A DNA stretch of 60,305 bases from Desulfobacula sp. (lineage in GTDB: Bacteria > Desulfobacterota > Desulfobacteria > Desulfobacterales > Desulfobacteraceae), in NCBI RefSeq assembly GCF_014237455.1, contig NZ_JABZFL010000029.1, forward strand, positions 1 through 60,305, in the 5' to 3' direction. This document shows, one piece after another, positions 45,768-54,127 of the stretch. The notes below the pieces were generated by a model, which did no database searches, was not told the DNA's origin, and saw only the letters and a list, made by a program, of their open reading frames with translations. The number at the start of each line of letters is the position of its first letter. Within the stretch, counting starts at the first letter, position 1. The position numbers were made by a program, and so were the translations under genes.

Positions 45768-48700
45768 TTATTCACAATTAACCAAAAACCATGTGATCAG
45801 ATCGAAATTTTGTAATTTATACTTATCACTTACGCTTGTATTTTTCTTTACCCGCTCTACTGCCGAGCTGTCACCTGTCTTCAATTTAGCGAGAATATCT
45901 TTGGTTTCTGCTCCTGCCCGTTTTTTAATGGAGCCATCCTTTTGGATCTCCTCTTCACTTGATTGTGAATCAAGCCACTTTCTCATGGAAGTTACAAGCT
46001 CTTTTATTGCGGACTCTTCTCCTCTTTCGATTTTTTCCGGGACAAATCGTGATTCTCCCTTATGCTGAGAAAGTGCATCTAAAACCTCTTTTTGATTCAA
46101 CAGCACTTGTTTTCCGTTTTTATTTATGTAGATGAGGTCATAGGTTTGATATTCATGGTCTAATACTTTTGAAGGTTTGGACGGATATCCAAGTAGGGCT
46201 ATCATTCCCGTCTCCGGGCAGATAGATTTATTGGCTTCAAAACCGGTATAAACACCTTTGGGCATATTTTTGTAATACTTTTCATCTTTTTGAAGTTCTT
46301 CAAGCAGGTCTTGACGAAAATCTTCAAGGGACAAATTATCAAAACCAAGACCTGCATCATTTTTTTCAATTTCATCCCATGAGGTTTGCATCTGGGATAG
46401 CATTCTTCTGTTCAGTTTATCTTCAAAGTCATCATCTGATGCCATCTCTTTAAAACTGTCTGAAAATTCAAGATTAACCTCTGAACCTGCAAGTTTCATC
46501 ATTGTCATGCGCTCTTCAATTCTGCCTTTAAGATTTAGATAGGAATTTATGTTATCTGAAGGCCAATAATTTATCCCATAAATTTTTTTATTTGGAGAAC
46601 CAAGCCGATCAATACGACCAAATCTTTGAATAACTCTGACGGGATTCCAGTGTATGTCATAATTAATAACCATGTCACAATCCTGTAGATTCTGACCTTC
46701 ACTTAAAACATCGGTGGCAATAAGGATATCTATAGGGTTTTTTATTTTAGAATGAACTTTTTTATCATTTTCGGCCACCCATTCTACCCACTGCTTGTAT
46801 TGTTCGTTTAATGGAAGATTTTTCCCGTTTGGAGTAAAATCCCACTCTTTTTCATTAAATAATTTAGTGAAAGGAGCAAATCTTTCCAGAATAGGTTCAA
46901 ACAATTTTGTTTCATGTTGTGTGCCATCTGTTTTAGATACATCACCGCTGACAACAGCCATTTGAGTAAAACCTCTTTGTTTAAGCTGATCAAACAGATA
47001 AAATGCTGTATCTTTATATACGGTAAAAATCACAACTTTTGGGTTGTCATTATTATTACCCGATTTTCTTTTTTCTTTAATTTCTTCAATCAGCGATTGA
47101 AGTTTATCATCTTTACTTTTATGATTTTTATCATATGCAACTTCATTCTTTATGGATTTCCCAAATTTTTTCAGATTGTTAATTAATGATTCAAGCGCTT
47201 CAATATCTTTTTTAAGATCCTTTTTATAGTTATCAATATTACCTGCTTTATCAATATCAGATAATAGAACCTTTCTTTTTTTACCAAGGGTTAAATTATC
47301 AACCAGGTCATCAGCAATATCTTCAAATTCGTTATCTTCTAAAATATCCAGCTCTAACTCATGGGCAATATCCCGATCTTGTTTCTTTTCTAAATATATA
47401 TTTATTTTATCTAAAGCATTTTGGTGATGATCAAGTATTTTTTGAGTAGTTGAATAAAATGAAAACCATGAAGATTCAAGCCGTTTTACAAGTAAAATAT
47501 ATAACATTTTTACGAGAAAACGATCTCTTTGTCTTTCATCATGCAGCTTATCCACATCTTCTGTCTGCTCAATATAAAATGAAGGCTGGTATCCTGAAAG
47601 CATAGGGGGAAAATGATCAAAAAGTTCTTCAAAACTTTCAAAATTCCCTATCTGTCTTGGGGTAACAAATATATTTTTTGGTTTTTGTTTCTTTGGAAAA
47701 TGCAGCCCTGCTTTCTGTGCTTCAATCATTTGTCTTGTTCTGGCTACTGTAAGTGAATCGGTAAGTTTAAAGAAATCAGCTGGCAACATTTTGATAAAAT
47801 CTGTTATTTTAGGACTGTCGTCATCACGCCATTTTTTAAACGCTTTTTGTGCTCTGTTAAAAAGATGGTCTATATTTCTTATGGAATGAGATTCATGAAA
47901 ACCATCCCTGTTACCTTGTTTGATAAGTTTAAACTGATTCCTGATATCAAGAAGCGTATTATTTATCGGAGTTGCAGATAACATTAAGACTTTAACGTCA
48001 TCATTTTTCTTTAATATCTCATTTACAAAAAATTGATATCTGTTTGATTTCCCGTTTCTTAAATTATGACTTTCATCAATAATAAACAGTTTTGGTTTGT
48101 CGTTAATGAATAAGGTGTCTGCTCTTTCAATCCTGTAAGCTTCTTTATCCATTCTTTCAAGAATCATATCTGTATGAAAACGAATAAAAAATTCAAGGTT
48201 ATCTTTTTCAAATTTTGAATTTTGATGGCGGGAATACCTGTTCCAGTTATATTGAAGTTTTTTAGGACAAATCAAAATAATTTCACGTCCCTGTAATTGA
48301 AAAAACTTCATAATAGCAAGAGCAGTCCATGTTTTTCCAAGCCCAACCGCATCTGCTAAAATCGCTCCATCATATTTTTGAAGCATCTTTATTAAACTTA
48401 GAACCCCTTTTTGTTGAAAATCATACAAAGTATTATATATGATTGTATTTTCCAATCTGCCAACCTGCCGGTTAAATTCAGGATTGTCCTGCTCTGAAAG
48501 GAGCTGATTGCCAAAAAGTTCAAAAAGTACTTTATAATAAAGCTGTTCTGGGGTGTATTTGATAAATATTTGTTCTATGGCCTCAATCAGGTACTCTTTA
48601 AATGGAGTTGTATGTTTCTTCCCGGTTTCATCAATGATTGTTTTTGTTTTATGTGCTTCTTTACTTTTCCATAAATCATTAAACCATTTCCTTAGTTCCT

Positions 48701-49184
48701 GATACTGGTTGTTATTGCCAGTCTCAGCTATATTAAGTTCGATATTGTTTGTTTTCTTTAAACCCATACCTGCTTCTGTTAAGTTAGAACTTCCGGAAAC
48801 AAAGTACTTGTGTCTGTCATCTTTTTCAGGATTGAAAAGGTATATTTTTGCATGGCAAAAATTGGGCTCAAGTGTTTTGGCCAAAATTTTTTCTTGCTTT
48901 AAAAATTCCACGGCTTCTCTTGCTACAGCAGAAAGTTCTAAAGCTGCTTCTATTGTGATATTTTCATTCAGCAAGTCAATTGTGCGATCGTGTATCATAT
49001 CAATATTAACGATATCTCCAAGAACCATTCTAAGGTTTTTAATTTTATCGTTTATCTGTCTGGAAAGATATGCAAGGGCTCCAATAGTGAAATAACCGGT
49101 AACGATATCAATCTTACCGGATTCGGTGTATTCCCTGAGCCACTCGTAAACTTTTGGGTTTTCATTTTTATTGTCTAAAATCAT
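45768..49184 (-). CDS. PLD-nuclease / SNF2-type helicase fusion
   Basis: A 1138-residue protein. Residues 1-180 form a phospholipase-D-like nuclease with one HKD motif: H111-A-K113, then D122/D123 and G-S-S-N-L-T at 131-136. A superfamily 2 SNF2-like helicase follows: motif I A-D-A-V-G-L-G-K-T near residue 280, motif II I-D-E-S-H near residue 370, motif III L-S-A-T-P-I-N near residue 402, and in the second lobe T-D-V-L-S-E-G-Q-N-L-Q and Q-R-F-G-R-I-D-R-L-G-S. It would supply the cleavage and translocation function for the methyltransferase next to it. The C-terminal 200 residues are of unknown fold. It heads the trio. Confidence 0.85.
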   Translation of the reverse strand: MILDNKNENPKVYEWLREYTESGKIDIVTGYFTIGALAYLSRQINDKIKNLRMVLGDIVNIDMIHDRTIDLLNENITIEAALELSAVAREAVEFLKQEKILAKTLEPNFCHAKIYLFNPEKDDRHKYFVSGSSNLTEAGMGLKKTNNIELNIAETGNNNQYQELRKWFNDLWKSKEAHKTKTIIDETGKKHTTPFKEYLIEAIEQIFIKYTPEQLYYKVLFELFGNQLLSEQDNPEFNRQVGRLENTIIYNTLYDFQQKGVLSLIKMLQKYDGAILADAVGLGKTWTALAIMKFFQLQGREIILICPKKLQYNWNRYSRHQNSKFEKDNLEFFIRFHTDMILERMDKEAYRIERADTLFINDKPKLFIIDESHNLRNGKSNRYQFFVNEILKKNDDVKVLMLSATPINNTLLDIRNQFKLIKQGNRDGFHESHSIRNIDHLFNRAQKAFKKWRDDDSPKITDFIKMLPADFFKLTDSLTVARTRQMIEAQKAGLHFPKKQKPKNIFVTPRQIGNFESFEELFDHFPPMLSGYQPSFYIEQTEDVDKLHDERQRDRFLVKMLYILLVKRLESSWFSFYSTTQKILDHHQNALDKINIYLEKKQDRDIAHELELDILEDNEFEDIADDLVDNLTLGKKRKVLLSDIDKAGNIDNYKKDLKKDIEALESLINNLKKFGKSIKNEVAYDKNHKSKDDKLQSLIEEIKEKRKSGNNNDNPKVVIFTVYKDTAFYLFDQLKQRGFTQMAVVSGDVSKTDGTQHETKLFEPILERFAPFTKLFNEKEWDFTPNGKNLPLNEQYKQWVEWVAENDKKVHSKIKNPIDILIATDVLSEGQNLQDCDMVINYDIHWNPVRVIQRFGRIDRLGSPNKKIYGINYWPSDNINSYLNLKGRIEERMTMMKLAGSEVNLEFSDSFKEMASDDDFEDKLNRRMLSQMQTSWDEIEKNDAGLGFDNLSLEDFRQDLLEELQKDEKYYKNMPKGVYTGFEANKSICPETGMIALLGYPSKPSKVLDHEYQTYDLIYINKNGKQVLLNQKEVLDALSQHKGESRFVPEKIERGEESAIKELVTSMRKWLDSQSSEEEIQKDGSIKKRAGAETKDILAKLKTGDSSAVERVKKNTSVSDKYKLQNFDLITWFLVNCE

Positions 49185-49304
49185 TTTTCTCTCTTTAATT
49201 TATTTTGGATTTAATTTTAATTTATACACATAATGAGTCAGTAGAAAAAGCCCCGACAATATTTTTTATTAAAATTCTATCCAAAATTTAGCTAACCCCC
49301 AAAT

Positions 49305-49358
49305 AAGCGGTTCATCCGCTTCATTTGTCTCGTTGAAATTAAGTGCGGGAATCCCGCA
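49305..49358. repeat. Two hairpins between Gabija and the trio
   Basis: AAGCGG (49305-49310)/CCGCTT (49316-49321), and TGCGGGA (49344-49350)/TCCCGCA (49352-49358) with a one-base centre. They stand in the 202-base spacer between gajB and the helicase gene. On the minus strand neither is followed by a T run of normal length. They could slow transcription from Gabija into the trio, or mark a recombination border of the two modules. Confidence 0.4.
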
Positions 49359-49386
49359 ATTTGCGACTATCTTCTTAAGCATAATT

Positions 49387-50934
49387 TTACATTGTTTTTT
49401 CTATTTTAAATTCCAAATTCCTTATTTTTTCTAAATCCTTAACTGTCAATTTTTCAAGGCAAGAAATGCAGAGAAGCTTTCGAGCTCTACTAAATGCAAC
49501 GAAACCTAATCTTGTAGTGTCACTTTCTTCTTTTACCTTTTCAAAATTTAGCCAATCAAATAATTGCTTCTTTTTATTAACACAAACCAAAACCGAAGTT
49601 GCTTCTAACCCCTTTGAGGAATGAATAGTCGAATAATATTTATCATTTGAATTATATGATTTAAGTTCGGCTCTCCTAAGTTCTTTCAACGTGGTTTTTA
49701 AATCTGTATTTTTATCTATTGATTTCCAATCATTTGGAAATTTATATCCAAATGATTCCGTAAACTGTTTTTTGATTGTTAAAGATGTATCTTCAATACC
49801 ATTAGTCTTAATCAATCTGTATGAATTAATACAGAATGTTCTAAATGAAAGCAATTTGTCTTCTTGTGAACTTTTTCCTATTAATTCAATCGCTTGTTTC
49901 TGTGTCATACCTAAAACACCTAATACATAGCGTTTAATTTCAGACATCAAGGAGGAATTTTTATGTTTGCCTTTATCTATCATGGCAATCTTCAAATCTG
50001 TTCTTATATCATCCCAGAATTTCCATTCTTGTGATAAATGTAAATACTGAATTTTTTTTGGTTCCAGTAAAATACCCAATTCATTTTTAATATTATAAAA
50101 TTTCTGACTTATTTCTTTTTTATCTGTTCCATCAATAAAATAAATAGGATAGTCATCTTCAATTTTTGAAATTTGTTGATACCCGATATAATCGGTGTAG
50201 CGACTTATTAATTTTGTAATAGATGGGGTTGATCTATTATTGTCTTTAATTTCTATTAGGCTTGTAGGGTATTTTGCTTTTAATTTTAGAATTGGTGAAT
50301 CATCTAATTTTTCAACCTTAAATCCCTTTTTAATCCTAATTTGACTTTGTCCATAACTAAACTTAAAAATAGATTGTAAAGGGTCTCCAACACTATAAAA
50401 TTTAGTCTTCCCTTTTTGTATTATTTCCTGCAATACATAATGTATATATGAATGCATATCTTGGTATTCATCAACAAACAGATGACTAACTCTTTTTGCA
50501 ACATTATTACATAATCTTTTCTCTTCGATTAAATCTTGTGAAAGTTGTAATACTTTATCATAAGTTATGATGCCATGCTTCGCAAACATGCTAACTTTTA
50601 TAAATTCAAATTTCTTCTCTTTTTGTTTAACTATGCTGTCAATATAATTTTTATTGATATCAATCTCTCTGAAAAGATGACTGTATGGTTCAATAATAAA
50701 TTGAATTAAAAAGCTATGAGAGGTCCCAATAAATATATTTTTAGGAATATTTATCTCTTTTTCTAATCTTTCTTTAATTTCCTCTGTAGCTGCGTTTGTA
50801 TATGTAATAATTGCACAAATTCTATGTGGATTGTTTTTAACCTCAGGCACAACTTCTAAAATTTCACCAATCATATTATGAGTTTTTCCTGCCCCGGGTC
50901 CAGCAATAACTATTTGCAAATTATTTTTTGTCAT
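49387..50934 (-). CDS. gajB: Gabija helicase subunit GajB (UvrD/Rep-like)
   Basis: A 515-residue superfamily 1 helicase with motif I A-G-P-G-A-G-K-T near residue 11, motif II F-V-D-E-Y-Q-D near residue 152, motif III V-G-D-P-L-Q-S-I-F near residue 180, and the C-terminal Y-S-T-I-H-S-S-K-G-L-E and V-A-F-S-R-A-R-K. Length and the position just after a gajA-type OLD nuclease fit GajB (about 495 residues in Bacillus cereus). GajB senses DNA ends and works with GajA against phage. It overlaps gajA by 14 bases. Confidence 0.87.
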   Translation of the reverse strand: MTKNNLQIVIAGPGAGKTHNMIGEILEVVPEVKNNPHRICAIITYTNAATEEIKERLEKEINIPKNIFIGTSHSFLIQFIIEPYSHLFREIDINKNYIDSIVKQKEKKFEFIKVSMFAKHGIITYDKVLQLSQDLIEEKRLCNNVAKRVSHLFVDEYQDMHSYIHYVLQEIIQKGKTKFYSVGDPLQSIFKFSYGQSQIRIKKGFKVEKLDDSPILKLKAKYPTSLIEIKDNNRSTPSITKLISRYTDYIGYQQISKIEDDYPIYFIDGTDKKEISQKFYNIKNELGILLEPKKIQYLHLSQEWKFWDDIRTDLKIAMIDKGKHKNSSLMSEIKRYVLGVLGMTQKQAIELIGKSSQEDKLLSFRTFCINSYRLIKTNGIEDTSLTIKKQFTESFGYKFPNDWKSIDKNTDLKTTLKELRRAELKSYNSNDKYYSTIHSSKGLEATSVLVCVNKKKQLFDWLNFEKVKEESDTTRLGFVAFSRARKLLCISCLEKLTVKDLEKIRNLEFKIEKTM

Positions 50935-52804
50935 CCGATTTCTCTAATGGGAAAATATGTTTAAATCCATCAAGTATATACTTAGGAATAGTAAAATCAG
51001 CTTTTTTTGATTTGGCTTTCCTTTGAAGAGTATATTTTAAATCTGTCGCAAAGTCTGCTTTATAAGATTCAATCAATTCGAAATACTCTTCTACCTCTAT
51101 TTCAATATTTTTGTATTTTCTATGAAATTCTTTTGCTTTATTTCTACGAGTAGAGAATAAGGTTAATAATAAAAAATTTTTGCCTTTATCATTTAAATTG
51201 GAATTAATTAATTCTTTTTCAAATGTATCCGTTTCGTGTGTAATAGAAATCAAAATATTATTATCATTATATTTATCCTTTAAATCTGGTGCTCTCATTT
51301 GAGTTTGTTTCTCTGAATCACTATCTGTTAAAACTAAACATTTTTTGAAATATCCATTTTTTATTATTTCTAAAAAGTGACTAAATGCTACTCCATTAAC
51401 ATTAACCACAGAGCAACCTATCTTTTCTAAACTAATTCCGTTGGAATATTGTTCGAATAATTGTGGTACTAAAATTTGCTCTGATATGCCTTCAACTAAG
51501 ATAATATTACGGGCAAAAAACATTGTCGATTTCGTTGAATCAAGATATCTTTCTAAATATCGGACATGTTTTTTTGATTTAGATTTAAGGTTGCCATTTT
51601 TAAACCGCTCAAAGCCATCAAGTATGTAATGGCACTTAACATTGTTTTCTTCGTTAAAAAATATAACTGTATTGTTAAGAGATAACTTATTTATTATATG
51701 AGTTGAATGAGAGGTAATAATAAGTTGTAATTTTTGGGAAACTTCTTCTTCGATATTTTTTGCTAAATGTTCTTGTAAATGTGGATGCAAATGAGCCTCT
51801 GGTTCTTCAATTCCAATAAGTCTGTAATATACACCATCTTTTTTTGCATTTATCAAATGAGAAAGGATAAGAGATATAAAAAGTAAATTGTTACGACCTG
51901 TTCCATTCCGCTCAATTGTTAAAGGAGAATCGCCATACAACAGACTAAGTTTCTTTAAAATATCGTATTCTTCAAGATTTGAGAATTGAAATTCAATTTT
52001 GTTTTGATTCTCTTTTTCAACTAATGATGTTTTTGCTAAATATTTCGAAATCTGATTTTCAATATTTTTAAGTTCACTATTCGCTTTTACTGTGGTGTCT
52101 AATTCTCCAATAGCATCGAGGATATCTTGGTATTTACCATCTTCTCTATTGGTTAACACCTTATATAGCATGCGATAATTGCCATTTGCAGTTAATTCTT
52201 TTTTTACATCCCTAATAGCATCTAAAAATTCATATTTTAACATTTTCAAGAAATAGAAATCAATTTGCTTTGTTTGGTTTAATCCGCCATAAATAGTGTA
52301 GTTATATTTGCTGATAGGAAAATTTATGTTTTTTATTAAATCTTCTTTTGATAGTTGTCTTTCGTTGTTTAAAGTATTTAATCTATCTCTTTCTTTTTGT
52401 ATCCAATCCTTTAATTCTACTTTAGGATGAAAAAGATATGTAATTTTTACTCTATCAAGTTTTTTATTAATTGCCCAATCTGCTACTACACTCTCTTGAT
52501 CTTCATTAAATCCAACCAATTCAGCTATTACTTCAACTGACGGAATCTCTATGTCTGAAATAGGAATTTTGTCGTTTATTAATTCTTTTTTAAAATTTTC
52601 AATCGCTTGATAATTAATATCATCAATTTCCAAATTACGTTTCTTGAAGAATGTAATATCTTGACTAAAAATCAAACCTAAAGCATTCAAAAAGTTTGTC
52701 TTTCCTATATTGTTTTCTCCAATTATTAAAGTGAATGGTTTTAATTCCACTTCTAAATTTTTGAAATTTCTATAATTCTTAATTATTAACTTTTCAATAT
52801 GCAT
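50921..52804 (-). CDS. gajA: Gabija OLD-family nuclease GajA (ABC ATPase + TOPRIM)
   Basis: A 627-residue OLD nuclease. The ATPase part has Walker A G-E-N-N-I-G-K-T near residue 28, E-E-P-E-A-H-L-H-P near residue 330 and the loop T-S-H-S-T-H near residue 360. The C-terminal TOPRIM has I-L-V-E-G-I-S-E near residue 437 and L-T-D-S-D-S near residue 493, the metal-binding E and D-x-D. GajA cuts DNA when nucleotide pools fall during infection and assembles with GajB. Slightly longer than the B. cereus protein (578 residues). First gene of the pair; AAAAGGG precedes the ATG. Confidence 0.88.
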   Translation of the reverse strand: MHIEKLIIKNYRNFKNLEVELKPFTLIIGENNIGKTNFLNALGLIFSQDITFFKKRNLEIDDINYQAIENFKKELINDKIPISDIEIPSVEVIAELVGFNEDQESVVADWAINKKLDRVKITYLFHPKVELKDWIQKERDRLNTLNNERQLSKEDLIKNINFPISKYNYTIYGGLNQTKQIDFYFLKMLKYEFLDAIRDVKKELTANGNYRMLYKVLTNREDGKYQDILDAIGELDTTVKANSELKNIENQISKYLAKTSLVEKENQNKIEFQFSNLEEYDILKKLSLLYGDSPLTIERNGTGRNNLLFISLILSHLINAKKDGVYYRLIGIEEPEAHLHPHLQEHLAKNIEEEVSQKLQLIITSHSTHIINKLSLNNTVIFFNEENNVKCHYILDGFERFKNGNLKSKSKKHVRYLERYLDSTKSTMFFARNIILVEGISEQILVPQLFEQYSNGISLEKIGCSVVNVNGVAFSHFLEIIKNGYFKKCLVLTDSDSEKQTQMRAPDLKDKYNDNNILISITHETDTFEKELINSNLNDKGKNFLLLTLFSTRRNKAKEFHRKYKNIEIEVEEYFELIESYKADFATDLKYTLQRKAKSKKADFTIPKYILDGFKHIFPLEKSDDKK

Positions 52805-52848
52805 GAGTTTTCCCTTTTAATGGGTGACCCTAGTCTTTCCCATTGTGT

Positions 52849-53217
52849 TTAGATATTTTCGGCAAATGACTTTGCGAGTTGAGAGGGAGTTGGAGGATAT
52901 AAGTTATACCAATCATATTCATAGACTTTTTCACGCTCACGATCCATTAAATTGGGATCGACCGGAATGTCTTTGCCAGGGGTCCCACGACCTTTCCCTA
53001 CGACAATAGAAGTCAGGGCTGGTAGTTTATTGTCACTGCAAAAATATGCTATATGACCAAGTATTCTATCGAGAACCCCAGCTGCCTCTTTTTTGTACAT
53101 TAACTGAGACAAACCTTTGTATGTAAGTGTTTGGCGATTCATTGCTGCGCTTATTAAAATTTGCCAAGCTTGTAATGCACGATCTGGATGTTTAGAAGAA
53201 GGATTAAATTTTCCCAT
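52849..53217 (-). CDS. Small conserved protein, possibly alkyltransferase-like (winged helix)
   Basis: A 122-residue protein. It begins M-G-K-F-N-P-S-S-K-H-P-D-R and contains A-W-Q-I-L-I-S-A-A-M, T-Y-K-G-L-S-Q-L-M-Y, and L-P-A-L-T-S-I-V-V-G-K-G-R-G-T-P-G. The order helix, Y-x-x-L, helix, L-P-x-x-x-x-V-V is like the DNA-binding half of O6-alkylguanine transferase-like proteins, but the PCHR active site is absent. Possibly a DNA-lesion or flipped-base binding protein; this is inference. GGAG precedes ATG 53217. It is between gajA and the CoiA-like gene. Confidence 0.6.
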   Translation of the reverse strand: MGKFNPSSKHPDRALQAWQILISAAMNRQTLTYKGLSQLMYKKEAAGVLDRILGHIAYFCSDNKLPALTSIVVGKGRGTPGKDIPVDPNLMDREREKVYEYDWYNLYPPTPSQLAKSFAENI

Positions 53218-53250
53218 ATTTTATCTCCGTTGTTATGCCCATTGTTTGAT

Positions 53251-53916
53251 TCATTCGTCTTCATCCAATTTAGAAACACTGATTTCAGTACCTTTCAGAC
53301 AATCATCAATAAAAACAGACTTAGGCAGCGGGCCAACAGCACCGATCTTGTTCGTGCTATCAAAAAACACCAATCTCCAAATAATGTCTTTACCGAAATC
53401 GAGATAAACTTTAACTTTTGATTCTCCCCAATTATGAAGAAGTTTGCCACGACTTAACCAAGATATCTGATAGGCTAACGGATCTTTTTGGATGGGACCA
53501 CTAAGCCCCATATTGAAATAACTTTCATCTAAACTGCCTCGCGTTCCATTTACAACCCAAACCATTTTTCCGTAGAACTCTTCACGTGAGCAACGCTCCT
53601 CATATTTGATTGGGGAGTGCTGAAATTCAATTACTAATCCGTGCGAGTTCTTAACGTCTGCAATGTGTTTTTCACCAGTTATAGGATCTATATGTGTTAC
53701 TTCCTGCCACTCAACAGGGAAATGTCCTTTCCAATCCCTATGCCATTCGGTTTCTGACTCCCACCAAGGGTCGCACACTTCTTTTGTTTTATGAGCCCAA
53801 TGCCATACTTTGACCCTTCCGCATCTGGCTATCATTTCAGCGCCGCAATGAGGACAAAGGCCTTTAAGCTTTGGCAGCGCTTCTGACTTATGTTCATTAA
53901 CAATAGAAAATTTCAT
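53251..53916 (-). CDS. CoiA-like nuclease-fold protein
   Basis: A 221-residue protein. A zinc-binding N-terminal part (L-C-P-H-C-G-A-E-M-I-A-R-C, W-H-W-A-H near residue 40) is followed by T-E-W-H-R-D-W-K, H-I-A-D-V near residue 87 and L-V-I-E-F-Q-H-S near residue 93. This is the competence protein CoiA layout: a C-x-x-C-type ribbon and a PD-(D/E)xK-like core with D and E-x-Q. CoiA-like proteins promote DNA recombination in competence; in islands they may be restriction-related. It is the outermost gene of the defence island and is 33 bp before the small protein. Confidence 0.7.
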   Translation of the reverse strand: MKFSIVNEHKSEALPKLKGLCPHCGAEMIARCGRVKVWHWAHKTKEVCDPWWESETEWHRDWKGHFPVEWQEVTHIDPITGEKHIADVKNSHGLVIEFQHSPIKYEERCSREEFYGKMVWVVNGTRGSLDESYFNMGLSGPIQKDPLAYQISWLSRGKLLHNWGESKVKVYLDFGKDIIWRLVFFDSTNKIGAVGPLPKSVFIDDCLKGTEISVSKLDEDE

Positions 53917-54127
53917 TATTTATCGAATCCTGATTTAACAAGTAATTAAGCGGTTGTTAGCATATCATTCATTCCGGAGCGGTAGTAACAAATGGATATC
54001 ATGATGGAGAAAATACCTCAACAATTAATGAAAAACAAAATTTCAACTGAAAATAATAATCTCTTTAGAAGGGGGGAAGAAGACAGGCCCCCGGATACAG
54101 GATTTAAATCCGGGGGTGTTGCTTGGC
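53917..54127. other. Spacer between defence island and electron-transfer operon
   Basis: This stretch holds no gene I recognise. It is AT-rich near the island and carries a CCCCCGGAT/ATCCGGGGG hairpin near the electron-transfer operon. It is the island's right border. Confidence 0.4.
54088..54116. terminator. Hairpin at the end of the electron-transfer operon
   Basis: CCCCCGGAT (54088-54096) pairs with ATCCGGGGG (54108-54116), a 9-bp GC-rich stem with an 11-base loop. It stands just after the stop codon of the Fe-S oxidoreductase gene on the minus strand. The following minus-strand bases are CCTGTCTTCTT, so it is a weak or Rho-assisted terminator. Confidence 0.45.

Noticed and set aside
40477-49184. 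Calling the trio DISARM, BREX or a type III restriction system
   Set aside because: No drmA/drmB, pglZ/brxC or res gene is seen; only part of the domains match, so I leave it unnamed.
54088-54116. A strong Rho-independent terminator
   Set aside because: The stem is strong, but there is no T run on either strand after it.
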